64,000 bases of DNA from Zantedeschia hybrid cultivar (taxonomy: Eukaryota > Streptophyta > Magnoliopsida > Alismatales > Araceae): the NCBI GenBank assembly GCA_030544215.1, contig JARZZO010000003.1, positions 20,531,879-20,595,878 on the forward strand, written 5' to 3'. Below the pieces are notes generated by a model that was not told the DNA's origin, ran no database searches, and worked only from the letters and a program-made list of their open reading frames with translations. Positions 1 to 10,268 of this stretch are shown piece after piece; the first letter of the stretch is position 1; each line of letters opens with the position of its first letter. A program made the position numbers and the translations under genes.

Positions 1-420
1 AAATGGAAGTGGTGACATCCCTCTGTAATTTCCGGCCACCCTCGCGGCCGGCAGCGCCGGCGGCGCTGCCCAAAACAGGCTTCAAACAGGGCCAAAAAAC
101 CCTAAAATCAGGGCTGGTCAAACAGCAGCAGATGGGCCTGGACCGGCTGGCCCCGAGCCGGTTCGGCCGGGCGGCCTGGGCCTGGCCCGGGCGCACCAGG
201 CGCCGGACCTGGCTCGGCCAGGTCGCCCGAGCCAGGGGCCCAGCCTGGCTCGGCCAGGTCGCACCCAGGCTGGGTCCTGGCTGAGCCCAGGGCCATCTGG
301 CCCGAGCCAGGTGCCCCCTGGCTCGAGCCAGACGAGCCAGGTTCACCCCTGCCTGCACTGGCTCGAGCCAGGGGGGCCCATTAAGTCCTGATTGGGCCCA
401 ATTAAGTCAATTTTGGCCCA
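1..420 (+). other. GC-rich leader zone of CopA with CTGGCTCG palindromes
   Basis: This stretch is strongly GC-rich next to AT-rich sequence and is packed with CTGGCTCG/CGAGCCAG words in both orientations, including the perfect palindrome CTGGCTCGAGCCAG at 318-331 and 358-371. It lies between the primer-binding site (off-window) and the AT-rich hairpin array. The same zone is present in CopB (about 27485-27900) and, with different sequence but the same words, in CopD (about 48710-48850). Open frames on both strands here follow from base composition and are not supported as genes. Confidence 0.75.
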
Positions 421-543
421 ATTAACCCCGAAAACCCCTTATTTAATTAAAAACCCCATCCTATTTAACTTGAAATTGAAATTAATAATGTTTAAAATTG
501 TTTTAAACATTAAATTAATTATTTTGAGTTAAAAAGGGGGGAG

Positions 544-1553
544 ATAATTAAGATATGATCTTAATTATGGATTATTAATTTAATCAAACCTTTTGTGGGG
601 TTTAATTAAGATGTGATCTTAATAGTTAATTGTTTTTAACGAAAGAAGATAGGATCTTATTATTATTTGATTTTAATTAATTAATTAAATGAGTTATAAT
701 TATGATATGATCTTAATTATAAATAACTTTTAATTAGTTAATTAAAGGGGTTTATATTTAAGATATGATCTTAAATACATATAACAAATGTTGTTATTTA
801 TTTAAAATGGAATCTTAATTATTAATTGACAATTGTTGTCATTAATAATTAAGATAATATTTTTAATCTTAATTAATAATTGTTGTTAATTTATGTTTAA
901 GATTTGATCTTAAAATTGTATTAACAAGAGTTGTTATTTAATTATTAAGTAGTAACTTAAATTTTAATTATCAAATGTTGTTAATTAATTTTAGTCAATT
1001 GATTAGATTATTTTAATTTCTTAGCAATTGTTGTTATGAAATTATGCATTTGATTAAGGGACATTTAATAAAAGTTATTAAGTGTTTTATTAACTTTTAA
1101 TAATTGTTATTAAAGGGTTAATTGTTTCTTGAGAATTAACCTTAATAAAAGTTATTAAGGATTAATTAATGCTTACTAATGGTTATTAAGCTAATTAATA
1201 TTCTCAAGGGTCCCTTAATTAAATATTGAAGGTCTAATCTACTTAATAATTAATCTTTTAATAAATGTTATTAAGAGATTATTAAAGTCTAATTGTTAGA
1301 CTATTTTAATTAGAAATGTTCTAATTATTATTTCTTAATAATTGTTATTGAGAAATATGATTTAAATAAAGGAGTTTATTAACAAGGAGTTGTTAAGGGG
1401 TTAATAATTTGAGTTGAAACTTCTTTTATAAATGTTATTTATGAATTTTTAATTCTATCTAAATGTTAGATTGTTTCGCATTAATAATTGTTATTAATGT
1501 GATTTAATATTAATCTAAATGTTAGATTAATTAATTTAGAACTGTTCTAAATT
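544..1553 (+). repeat. Chain of about 20 triloop hairpins in the CopA leader
   Basis: About 1 kb of AT-rich leader is a run of short inverted repeats, nearly all separated by exactly three bases whose last base is G on the sense strand. Examples: 11-bp arms at 544-554/558-568 (loop ATG), 8-bp at 605-612/616-623 (GTG), 10-bp at 755-764/768-777 (ATG), 7-bp at 781-787/791-797 (ATG), 8-bp at 896-903/907-914 (TTG), 9-bp at 1140-1148/1152-1160 (AAG), 14-bp at 1251-1264/1268-1281 (ATG), 12-bp at 1330-1341/1345-1356 (TTG), 9-bp at 1479-1487/1491-1499 (TTG), 10-bp at 1509-1518/1522-1531 (ATG), 9-bp at 1533-1541/1545-1553 (CTG). Arms differ from hairpin to hairpin. Most non-Watson-Crick pairs are G-U in the sense RNA. 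Confidence 0.85.
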
Positions 1554-2413
1554 ATGCATGGAATATTTTAGAATTTTAATTTTAGCTTTGTGTGCACATG
1601 TTGATGTGTTTAATGCTTTAAATTAGATTTATTGCATGTTAGAAAATGAGATTTTCGAAAATTCAAATTATCCAATTTTGATTGGTACCAGGTTTTAAGA
1701 AAGCCAAAATTATTATATTTTCAAAATTTTAGCCTTCATGTGATGTGTTTAATCATGTGTGGATGGTTAAAATTTGTGGTGGTCATGGACATGCACTTAG
1801 TTAATTTCATATCATGTGATGGTGTGTGATTTTGTGGATTGTTATGGAATGTGAATGTTTATTAAGTGTTAATTAATGAGGCTTGTGTGCCTTCCTTTCT
1901 CCATTCCATTGTAATTCTATCTCCCTCTGTTATTGTACTCGGCCATAAGAGCTTTCTCTTACAATTTATTTGTATTTGAAATTGTTTCAAAATTAATAAT
2001 ATTTGTAATTGATCGCGCCGACCGAGGAGAGGCGAGGATGATCCACAAATGCAACCAGGAAGGCGACAGGAGATGAGATCACCAGTGGCTATGTGTTTGC
2101 ATGTTTAAATTATGTAAGTGTTATATAGTTTTGGTGATTAATTGTATGGCTCTAATTAATCACCGTGCTGTCCATGACCACATAATGAACATGTATGGAT
2201 GATGCATGCTTTTAGTTATTGATTATGAATCGATTGCTAATATCTAGGTATAGTTAAATAAATATATTCGATGTATTTATAAACTATCACCTAGGATGAG
2301 ACCAACTTAACATAAACAAAACCTTCAACATAAAGTCTAAGCCGGAACGCGAGTCATTGAGAATGCACCGCGTGGCTCTCCATCAATATAGTTCTTAGAA
2401 CTTGATTCAGTGA

Positions 2414-2731
2414 TGATAGATACTACGTGTTTACCCGAGATCTGCCACCATCTGATGAAAGGACTATTAACTATGGCATTATGATGCCTTGAGATTGGAA
2501 TAGAGGAACGGTGTAGCTATCCTCGCGTTTACCCGGGAGCTGTATTCTTACTCTACTCTGTCGCGTATTAATGGTAAAGCTTAGACCAAGTATAATGGTC
2601 TACTGTGTTTACCCGGGACCAATAAAGACCTGGGAGCCGAAATAAGATCGGATATTGCAAGGAGTTGCAACTACCATGAGTGGTTGCTCTAAGATAATGG
2701 TATGATACTATGTGTTTACCCGAGGTCATAC
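2414..2731 (+). repeat. Four constant-loop hairpins upstream of the CopA gag position
   Basis: Four stem-loops share a loop containing GTGTTTACCCG but have different stems. Their arms are at about 2414-2421/2440-2447, 2513-2518/2538-2543, 2594-2600/2617-2623 and 2700-2705/2726-2731. The corresponding CopB hairpins (25169-25487, minus) pair better, for example an 8-bp perfect stem TGACAGAT at 25454-25461/25480-25487. CopC and CopD have four hairpins in the same place with a different constant loop. Confidence 0.8.
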
Positions 2732-2756
2732 TGTGATTCTTAGAGATTCTGATCCT

Positions 2757-2824
2757 CACTAGAAGACCGTCGAAGTCTTCCGTTCTGTATACCTGAAGGT
2801 TATACAGTCCGTCGAAAAATAGTG
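2757..2824 (+). other. Three-way-junction fold in the CopA leader
   Basis: Closing stem CACTA/TAGTG (2757-2761/2820-2824) encloses two hairpins: GAAGAC/GTCTTC (2762-2767/2775-2780) and CTGTATACC/GGTTATACAG (2785-2793/2798-2807). The unpaired strand between the last hairpin and the closing stem is conserved in all four copia copies (TCCGTCGAAAA). In CopC and CopD the first hairpin is GGAGAC/GTCTCC, a compensatory A-U to G-C change. The fold lies just upstream of where gag starts in the better preserved relatives. Confidence 0.75.
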
Positions 2825-2889
2825 GGAAATAATTCAAGATAAAAGACCATAATTGAATTATCAGAACTATCTGCTTAAATTGCATTATT

Positions 2890-5570
2890 TCCTTCGATCA
2901 CTAATATGTCGTCTATTCGAGATTTTGGTATGTTGGATGCCGATACTTCTCATACTCAGACTGACTAGAAAACTCTGAAGAATGTCTTTAGGGCCAAATG
3001 AAAGTCACTATCCTAATCAGATATCATGAATCCTCTTACTTGGATAGACCAAGGTGAAGAGGTACTCATGGTATGCCTTATTGAAAGGCAATGATTATCA
3101 TGAAATCTCTTATTTGGATAGACCAAGATGAAGAGATATTTATGATGTGCCTTTGAGAAAGGCAAGTGGTACGATTTTAAACGATCGAATCCACACCTGA
3201 AAGGATAAAGAAAAGTCAGCTGAGATAGAGAAGTAGCAGTTCTCCCACTGCAACCAATATAAGGATATTGGTAAAGGCAAAAAGAATATGGAACTTGAAA
3301 GAAGTTTCATATATTCTTATTATTGTCTTTTACATGTCTATTAGAGAATTAGCGTTTCCAACATGAGATATTGGAAATGATTCTCAGAGCTGCGATAGTG
3401 TGCAGACATAGACAAGTAAAAGGAAATCGAGAAAATGTAAGTGTTGAGTTAGACTCAACTATTGTTCATGATATTCATTGATTACTGTTAGACAGTAAAT
3501 CTTTGTGTATTTATAGGAGTCAAATATGAAACTGAATAACTGTTATTTAGTTGCATAAGAAATCAAGAATAACATTGATTGAGAAAGAATAATAGTTGTT
3601 TGAATCAGTCAATGTACTATAAATTCTTGAAGTAACATTTCATGTGATGAATGTTCACAAGTCTCCTATAGAAATGAACTGTGTGAATCCTGATTATCTA
3701 TGGTATTGTACATAGGATTGTACAATAAGAAATCATTGATGCTGATGCATATTGATGTAACCAGGTCAAAGGCCAAAGATAATCACAACTATTGACTTAC
3801 CTTATAATTCACTCTTGGAATGATTCGACTGCATGTACTTACTGAAGTACAAGACGAATATATCTGAGAGATTAAGGTATAAGATCAATATGAAGTATTA
3901 TAATTTTTTATTTGATCAAAGAAACTAATACTTAGGTATATGATTCACATAAATCATTAAGAGGATAATTGTATCCTCGCTCGATTGATCCTCATTGTGC
4001 ATCATAGCAATATGATAGAATGAGGAATTGCACCTTATTAAGATATGGTGCAATACATAATAAGATTTGCCTAATTCTTGTCCTTTTGAGCATGAGTATG
4101 AACATTAGATGTCCATACTTTAAAGATGGTTCCAAGTAAGCCAGTGTGTGTCCATATAAGATATGGAAACCAAATAATTCATATGAGGTGTGAGTTATGA
4201 ACAAACCTGATTTAAAAATCAGGTATTACCGTAATGTGAATTTGTGAATGTCTAAAGAGTTTGGACATTACATTTATTGTCCAGGCGATAATGAAATAAT
4301 TATCGTCCTGAAAGCTGTCTTCCGTGAAGAGGAACATGTCCTCAGAGAAGATACTGCAAGCTGATAAAACTAGAAGATGTTCTAGATTCATAAGTTAACA
4401 CAAGATTATTAGATAATCTTTAGTTGTTTGGAACCGGTCATAACACATCAGAGAGCTTCATAGACTTTTGAGATTCTTTCAGTGACTAGAAGGATATGTT
4501 TGACATATCTTATTTAGCAAGGTGAGAGGAGCTCAAAATAGATTATGATCTAAAATCTATGATAATGATGCTCTCTGTCATTACAACTTTGAGATTGATA
4601 AGTTTATTAGAATTCTACTTGTCAATACTGCTTATCATGAGATGATGACAGTTGGATATTAAAAGCGTCCACTCAATGTGATTGAGGTAAAGATGTATAT
4701 CATACACCTTTAAAGTTTTTAAAATATCCAGGAAGCAAGTTATGATTTCAAAATTATTTTGAATCAAACTGAAGCTTCTTAAGTTGTAATAAAAGTTTTG
4801 ACTTAATGGTCAAATATTATGTGATCATTAAGAATGATCACGGATTGTGTGTGTTCAAAGAGGACAGTGGGAGCACGATCGTTTTAGTAATGCTTTATGA
4901 TGATAACATCAAAGTTATTAAGAATGACTTAAGGATGTTACTATTAGTGAAAGTGTTGTTAACCATGTTTTCCTCCATAATGGATTTAGTTATAATATCC
5001 CACGTATTGGAATACGAATCTATTAAGATAGATTGGTGGGAATATTATATTGACTTGTATGTCAAGATGTTTTGCATAAATTTCATGACAAGTCTCAATT
5101 GTTGAGACATGGAATTTATTCCTTTAAAGAAAAGATTCCTTAAAGGATACAGGAGTGAATTGCATCATTAAGCATTTGAGTAGTGTTAAGGATGCATTCA
5201 CGTATATGGAGAGAATGATTTGAAACTATGAGGTCACACTGACTCAAATTTCAAGTCAAATAATGGATTCAACCTTCTGGTAGAAAGCGATGGATTGGAA
5301 TGGTTCTAATCCAAAACTCGATATTAAGATGACGACATAGACAAGTGATACTGTTATTGGAACAGTATGGATGAAAAGGTTCATCCCCGAACTAGAAATA
5401 GTTTTAAAAGGGTCTCTGATACCATCCTATCATTGTAGGACAACAGTGGGAGCAATGAATTGTGTGCTCGAGCCATGGTCTCTTCAGAAGTTACAGAACA
5501 TTCTGAGGCTCTTTCACAGGTTCAGAGACAAAGGATTAAGAGGAAATAACGTAATGGAAATATTCCATCT
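2890..5570 (+). pseudogene. Fossil copia gag-pol (gag, IN, RT and RNase H relics)
   Basis: No long frame survives, but pieces align in order with CopC/CopD pol. A gag-like start follows the junction fold at about 2910. Integrase-core relics lie near 3770-3880. A relic of the integrase tail is near 4120-4200. Reverse transcriptase relics span about 4806-5100, where the Y-V-D-D box region reads as L-Y-D-D. An RNase H relic lies near 5235-5300 and a relic of the C-terminal segment near 5440-5570. All are broken by stops and frameshifts. CopB carries the same broken text (22300-25010, minus), so decay came before the two copies were made. It cannot encode working enzymes. Confidence 0.8.
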
Positions 5571-5674
5571 ATAGATAATTTAGCAGATCCCTGACCAAGT
5601 CTTAGTCACAAACTTTTTGTGAGCATCACCTAGATTTGATGGAGATCAAATGCGAAAGTGATTGGCTTGAGTCC

Positions 5675-5685
5675 AAGTGGGAGAT
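5675..5685 (+). other. Polypurine tract of CopA
   Basis: The purine-rich AAGTGGGAGAT directly precedes the LTR 5' end TGATGG. It is the expected primer for plus-strand DNA synthesis. CopC (AAGTGAGAGAT before 16528), CopB (22281 onward, minus) and CopD (43242 onward, minus) have the same tract in the same place. Confidence 0.85.
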
Positions 5686-7271
5686 TGATGGATATAGGTG
5701 TCCTCTAAGCCAATCATGAGGCACCTATTTCAATCTGGTTCACTAATAAATGGCATTAAATTCATTATGTAGATTGGCATATTTATATTTACGCATAATG
5801 AAGTCCATGAATATGTGCAATAGTCATCAGATTATGATGAGATCATAATAATGAGACTGATGACTTATAAACACATATTCTCAATTGTTCCTAGTCGTAG
5901 GATGTTTGAGAAGGACATCAAACATCCGGTTAGACTAGTACAGGTTATTCCAGCTCATATGATGAGGGTGACTGATCTCGTTAGTTACTAGTGTGGAGAC
6001 ACAATGGTAAACCTGTAGGTGCTCATTGGAGAATGAGTTCACTGAACTGATCCGACATCAATCGCCAAATGGTAATTTACCTGACTGTCAATCGGCTTGA
6101 TTCATCGTCACAGTGGTGTGGTTGATCCTTGGATTTGAAACACCAAAGACACCTTGTCGGTGGACTTCTGGACTTTGACCTTGACCTACGAATCCCTATC
6201 CACGGGATCTCTAATAGTCAAGGATCGGGTCCAGCGGAAGACCTTCGAAGGTGATTGTGTGTTCAATAGAGGATCGTTGGCTCTCAGGTAACTGGAGAGA
6301 GAATGCTCTAGAGTAGATCCGCAGGAGTCTCTGGCCAGAGCAGAAACAATATCAGAAAAGTGGTTTTCGGATATTGTACAGCGGAGTTTGATTCAAGTGA
6401 GTTGACCATCTAGGGTTTGACAGTTGACCATACCCTAGGTTAACTCGAGAGCATTGTGCGAACGAAGGATTATAGCCACGTGGTAACTGTGGACGGACAG
6501 GTTCCATGAGTGGATTGATGAACCCCATTACCTTCCGGGATCATGCGGTGTTGCTTGGCATCCAACTTGATCGGAAGTCCGACCGAATTTACATGCGATG
6601 ATAATTCGGTTGAGTAATTAGTTAATATCTAGATATTAATTAATTATAATAAGTCAATAACTAGTTATTGTACTTAATGGGCTGAAAACCGGACTGGTAA
6701 ATGGGCCTAGAGGGTCACACGCAATAAGATTCTCAGTCGGTGGTACATAAGTGGGATTTATATTAACTCGGAGACTTTTGTGAAAAGTCGCGCCGACTTA
6801 ATATATATACACGCTGTTGAGAAACCCTGGGCCAAGCTCCAGGATTTCCCTTGCTGGCCGTCATCCCTCCTTTCTCTCTCTTCCTCTGAGCGTCCCGCTC
6901 GGCGCGCCAGAACAGCTTCCGTCTCCGCCGCGTGTGATTCCCGAAAGTCGGGAATTCCCGTCGGCGGGATTTCCGCAATCGTTGCGGCGACGGATCTTCC
7001 GCGAGCAAGCTGAAATTGACGAGGAATCGAGGACGAACCACCGCGGAGGATCGCGTGGATACCACTGGAGGCCGGACGCTTGTGCGGCTTGCGGCATCGC
7101 CTCGACGGAACCGAAACGGAAGCGGATTCGAATCCGCACACGGTAATCAGATTCGAACTCGGTTTTTCGGTTTGAGTTTTTCGTTCCGAATCGGATCAGC
7201 GGGTATCGGGCGGGATTAATTTTTGTTCTTCGTTTCCGCTGCGTTCTTCGCGTCCCGCCCGGATCCCAACA
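5686..7271 (+). repeat. 3' LTR of CopA (1586 bp)
   Basis: It begins TGATGG after the polypurine tract and ends CCCAACA. It matches the two CopB LTRs (20694-22280 and 28357-29943, complement) over its whole length and is related to the CopC/CopD LTRs over most of its length. A TATA-like TATATATA at 6802-6809 is a plausible core promoter. A palindrome GCGGATTCGAATCCGC lies near 7122-7137. Frames on both strands between 6758 and 7316 come from this GC-rich LTR end and are not genes. Confidence 0.95.
6802..6809 (+). promoter_or_regulatory. Putative TATA box of the CopA LTR
   Basis: TATATATA lies in the second half of the LTR, about 460 bp before its end. The same box recurs at the matching place in the CopB LTRs (28820-28827 on the minus strand in its 5' LTR). 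The CopC/CopD LTRs have TATAAAA there instead. Function is inferred from position only. Confidence 0.5.
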
Positions 7272-8879
7272 TATGATACCCCACCTATTCTTCAATTTCC
7301 ACCTCACCAGGCCCAAGCTCCAAGTCTAGCTATCCAAGACTTCTCGGATTGGCCCCAATTCCAACCCTACTCTAGTGGTTTAGCCCACAATCATGGACAC
7401 TCCGATTATCCATTGTCCACAAGCTCTTGTCCACCTTGCTTCCAATCAAATTATTTGACATATTCTTATTCTTCGCAGTTTGATTATCAGCCCAATTATC
7501 CGCATCCTCAAGATGATCAATTCATGCAACTTGAACAAATAGTCTTGGCCCAACAACAGACCATTGGTAGAATGCAGGCCCTAGTTGACTGTTTGACTGA
7601 AACTAATCTAAGGATGGATTTAGAAGAAGTGCTTAGCAAGTCCATTGAAAATCTGCAATCTTTTTCACCTGATTTTGACCAACAAATCAACTCACAAATT
7701 CAACTTGAAATTGCTCAACCCGGAAATGGTCACATCATGCATGATCTTGAAAACGGAGAGAATCTTAAGGAGTTGTATCAGGTGAGAACAGGGAATGCTA
7801 GCATGAATCAATCTATGAAAAATCCTGAGACTGGTCAACAAGATGCATCCATGATCATACCTGTCTGTCCTGAGGAAAGCGTAAGTGATAGAAAAGGAGA
7901 AGGGGAAGTGAGTGATCTTTTAGAGGTTAATCCGGATTTTGAACACTTCATGTTCCCCACAGTTGAAGTCAATATACATGCTAGTCCGAACCTCGAATAT
8001 TTTTCCTTCCCAATAGAGAAAGTGGATATTCTGGAAGATATATACCAAGTGGATAGAGAGAAGATGGAAAACCCTCAGACTGACCAGCAAAGTGAATTCA
8101 CGATCACACCTATCTCTCTTGAGGAGAGCATGAAGGAAAAAGGAGAAGGAGAAATGAGTGATTTGCTTGATATTGATCTGGACTTTAAACACTTTCTATT
8201 TCCCACAGAGGAATTAAATACACATGATGGTCTGGATCTTGAAAATTTCTTATTCCTAATGGATCAGAAAGTGGATAATCTTGAGGAATTGCATCAAGAG
8301 AAAACTAAAGCCATAGACTTAGCTAATCATCAAGAAGATCCTATTAAGGGTCAGTTGGGGGGAGATGAAGGAGACGAGAAGGATTCTAGTGAGAGCTCAG
8401 ATATTCACCTACCTATGATCCGTTTCCCAAGTGTTAGAGAATCTAAGCCCAATAGCCTACAAAAGCTGGCCCGACTCAAGGAGGTGATGGAATTATTGGG
8501 CCAAGTCCACATCAACAGCCATTTTCTCAAAGAAACTCAATGTGTTGCCCAACTCAATATCGATAACATCAATCTTTACTGGATTTTATTGAAATTTGAG
8601 GCCAAACTGAACATGTTCTCAGTCTCTATATTTGAGAAATTTGAAATCCACAAATTAAAGCGCACGTCGGTTGCTTTGCAGTCAATTGATCATTTCATTA
8701 AGCAGCCACATAACATGATCCAAGATACTCTTATTCAGGTGGATAGGAGCCACATATTTGTTGATTTCCTCATCTTCAACATTGGATCATCACCTATATT
8801 GAATCAATGTCCCATCATTTTGGGAATTTCTGATATTTTTCTAGGGGATCAAATGCTTCAATTTAGTCAAAGAAAATAA
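7272..8879 (+). CDS. Gag/protease-like protein of GypA, 5' end cut off by CopA
   Basis: The frame is open from the CopA LTR border (7272) through 8879, 535 codons without a stop. No authentic start is visible; the real start lies before the CopA insertion. The protein is acidic and low-complexity. A Gln-rich coiled-coil-like stretch (near 7520-7640) resembles the area after the zinc knuckle of Athila-type gag. Then come two tandem units of about 84-89 residues (7761-8027 and 8028-8276) with shared motifs such as EESM/EESV, KGEGE, SDLL and HF.FPT. The C-terminus resembles a weak Athila-type retroviral protease end (IQVD...VDF...PIILG) without a recognisable catalytic D-T/S-G. Its intactness amid decayed neighbours is notable. 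Confidence 0.6.
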   Translation, partial: YDTPPILQFPPHQAQAPSLAIQDFSDWPQFQPYSSGLAHNHGHSDYPLSTSSCPPCFQSNYLTYSYSSQFDYQPNYPHPQDDQFMQLEQIVLAQQQTIGRMQALVDCLTETNLRMDLEEVLSKSIENLQSFSPDFDQQINSQIQLEIAQPGNGHIMHDLENGENLKELYQVRTGNASMNQSMKNPETGQQDASMIIPVCPEESVSDRKGEGEVSDLLEVNPDFEHFMFPTVEVNIHASPNLEYFSFPIEKVDILEDIYQVDREKMENPQTDQQSEFTITPISLEESMKEKGEGEMSDLLDIDLDFKHFLFPTEELNTHDGLDLENFLFLMDQKVDNLEELHQEKTKAIDLANHQEDPIKGQLGGDEGDEKDSSESSDIHLPMIRFPSVRESKPNSLQKLARLKEVMELLGQVHINSHFLKETQCVAQLNIDNINLYWILLKFEAKLNMFSVSIFEKFEIHKLKRTSVALQSIDHFIKQPHNMIQDTLIQVDRSHIFVDFLIFNIGSSPILNQCPIILGISDIFLGDQMLQFSQRK

Positions 8880-10255
8880 GTGGGGAACGTGGTTGACATG
8901 GCCTATGAATCAAGTAGAACCAATATCCCATTGACCATGTTGAAAAATTATTTTCTCTGGAACCTCAATGATACCACTCTGAGTCATCAGCTACATGCAA
9001 TGCTGAGTGCACTCCAACCAACAAACTTCAAAATGCATGCACTGAAATTTGTGCTAGTAGGCATTGGATAGTGTGCACATTCCGTCTGGATGAAGACGAT
9101 AAACTTAGCACTTGTTGGGAGGCAACCCAATATTTTACTTCAGTTTTTGGTATTTCTTTTCCTTTTAGATCCCTGAGTAGCAGTCGCCCTGGGTATGTCG
9201 CATCCTCTTCATCACAGGTTGTTTCTCTCCTGACTGACATGTTTTTCATATCTTTTATGCCATTGAAGACAATGTCAATCAAGTTGGGGGGTGGGACAAT
9301 CAATTTGATATGTATTTATTGAAAAATCTTTTGAAGAAAACTGATATCTTTCACTGAAAAATAGTCAAATTTTTAAAATTTCTTTCAAAAACTTCTTTTC
9401 ACATCCTATGAAAATTGCATGAAAATCATGTTTCATTAAGTAAATCTTAAACAAATCAGTTTTTTTTTTTTGTCACATTGGTTAAAGAGCCTTTAAAGTT
9501 TAAATATCCCACTTTACAAAAATCCACGGCAGGATAATTTTCATACACACACGGCAACTTAGAATAATGGAAAGATCTTAAAAGTATAGAATTGCTGGAA
9601 TTAACCTTAAGGATAAGACTACTTATTCTTATTCTTCTTTTGGGTTGAACGAAAGGAATGTGTAGGATTCGTAATAGGGGACTGTCCCACTCAGCACTCT
9701 AAAAGAGGCGGTCATTTAAAATGGACAGCTGTAAACACTAAAGACAATAGAAGGCGTTAAAAGAGCTAAAGGAAGGTAGGTGGCAAAAAGTACGCACCTC
9801 CCCTCAGGAAATTCAAAGAGAGTGGCAAAAAGTACGCACTCTCAAAAGCAAAAGTACAATGAAATGAAAACAAAAAAAAAACGTCACGCTAGAAAGTCCA
9901 TTGTACAAAAAACATGACCAAGTCGTGAAAAGTGCTGAGTTGGGACGGGAACTGAAAAACGGTCCTCACAGATTGATCGGGAAATCTTTTATTCTCTTCT
10001 CCTCCCCAGGTAGTCTTATCTAAAGGGTAGTAAAGGCAAGAATATACCAGAAGGGTCGGAAACGAGTTCTAAGCGTGTCAATTTTCATGCACAATCACCT
10101 ATCGTGAATCAAAATATCGTGGGATATGAAAATTTTAGCTTAACCAATCGGCTACCACTTAAACTGTTTGTGATAGATATTACAAATGAAGCATGATAAT
10201 TCATTGTTTGTCCTAACTTTTCCTTATTTACATTGCTAAGGGACTAGCAATGAGT
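8880..10255 (+). other. 3' untranslated region of GypA
   Basis: No convincing gene. It contains the GTTGGGAGGCAACCCAA block at 9115-9131, a first G-rich tract (AAGTTGGGGGGTGGGAC, 9282-9298) and AT-rich sequence. At 9781-9843 is a direct repeat of GGTGGCAAAAAGTACGCAC / AGTGGCAAAAAGTACGCAC. Confidence 0.6.
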
Positions 10256-10268
10256 AAGTTGGGGGGTG
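10256..10268 (+). other. Polypurine tract of GypA
   Basis: AAGTTGGGGGGTG stands directly before the LTR start TGATAAAG. An almost identical tract occurs 974 bp upstream (9282-9298), which could be a second, internal polypurine tract. Confidence 0.65.

Larger units (their letters stand above)
1..7271 (+). mobile_element. CopA: non-autonomous copia-type LTR retrotransposon, 3' part
   Basis: The element enters from the left window edge and ends with a complete 3' LTR (5686-7271). Bases 1-5685 run parallel to the complement of 27911-22281 in CopB, so about 445 bp of internal sequence plus the 5' LTR lie outside the window. It has a long structured leader, then a decayed gag-pol region with no usable reading frame, then a polypurine tract and LTR. 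It sits inside the open reading frame of an Athila-like element that resumes at 7272; the expected 5-bp target duplication would begin TATGA, but the partner copy is outside the window. It is homologous in LTR and leader plan to CopC and CopD but is a separate subfamily. Confidence 0.9.

Noticed and set aside
2449..2456. Hammerhead ribozyme core (CTGATGA)
   Set aside because: No matching GAAA strand and stems at the right distance; the motif is changed to CTAATGA in CopB.
7122..7152. tRNA gene or tRNA-derived SINE at the GGATTCGAATCC motif
   Set aside because: Only a T-arm-like palindrome is present; no acceptor, D or anticodon arms can be drawn.
6758..7316. Overlapping frames of 60-150 codons on both strands at the GC-rich LTR end, repeated at 17616-18139, 20591-21203, 28329-28866, 41572-42148 and 49416-49931
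   Set aside because: They recur in every copia LTR copy, lie in the LTR itself, overlap on both strands and match no protein family.
7413..8879. Host gene for the 488-codon frame
   Set aside because: The frame extends without a stop to the CopA border, ends in a protease-like segment, and is followed by an Athila-like untranslated region, polypurine tract and LTR.
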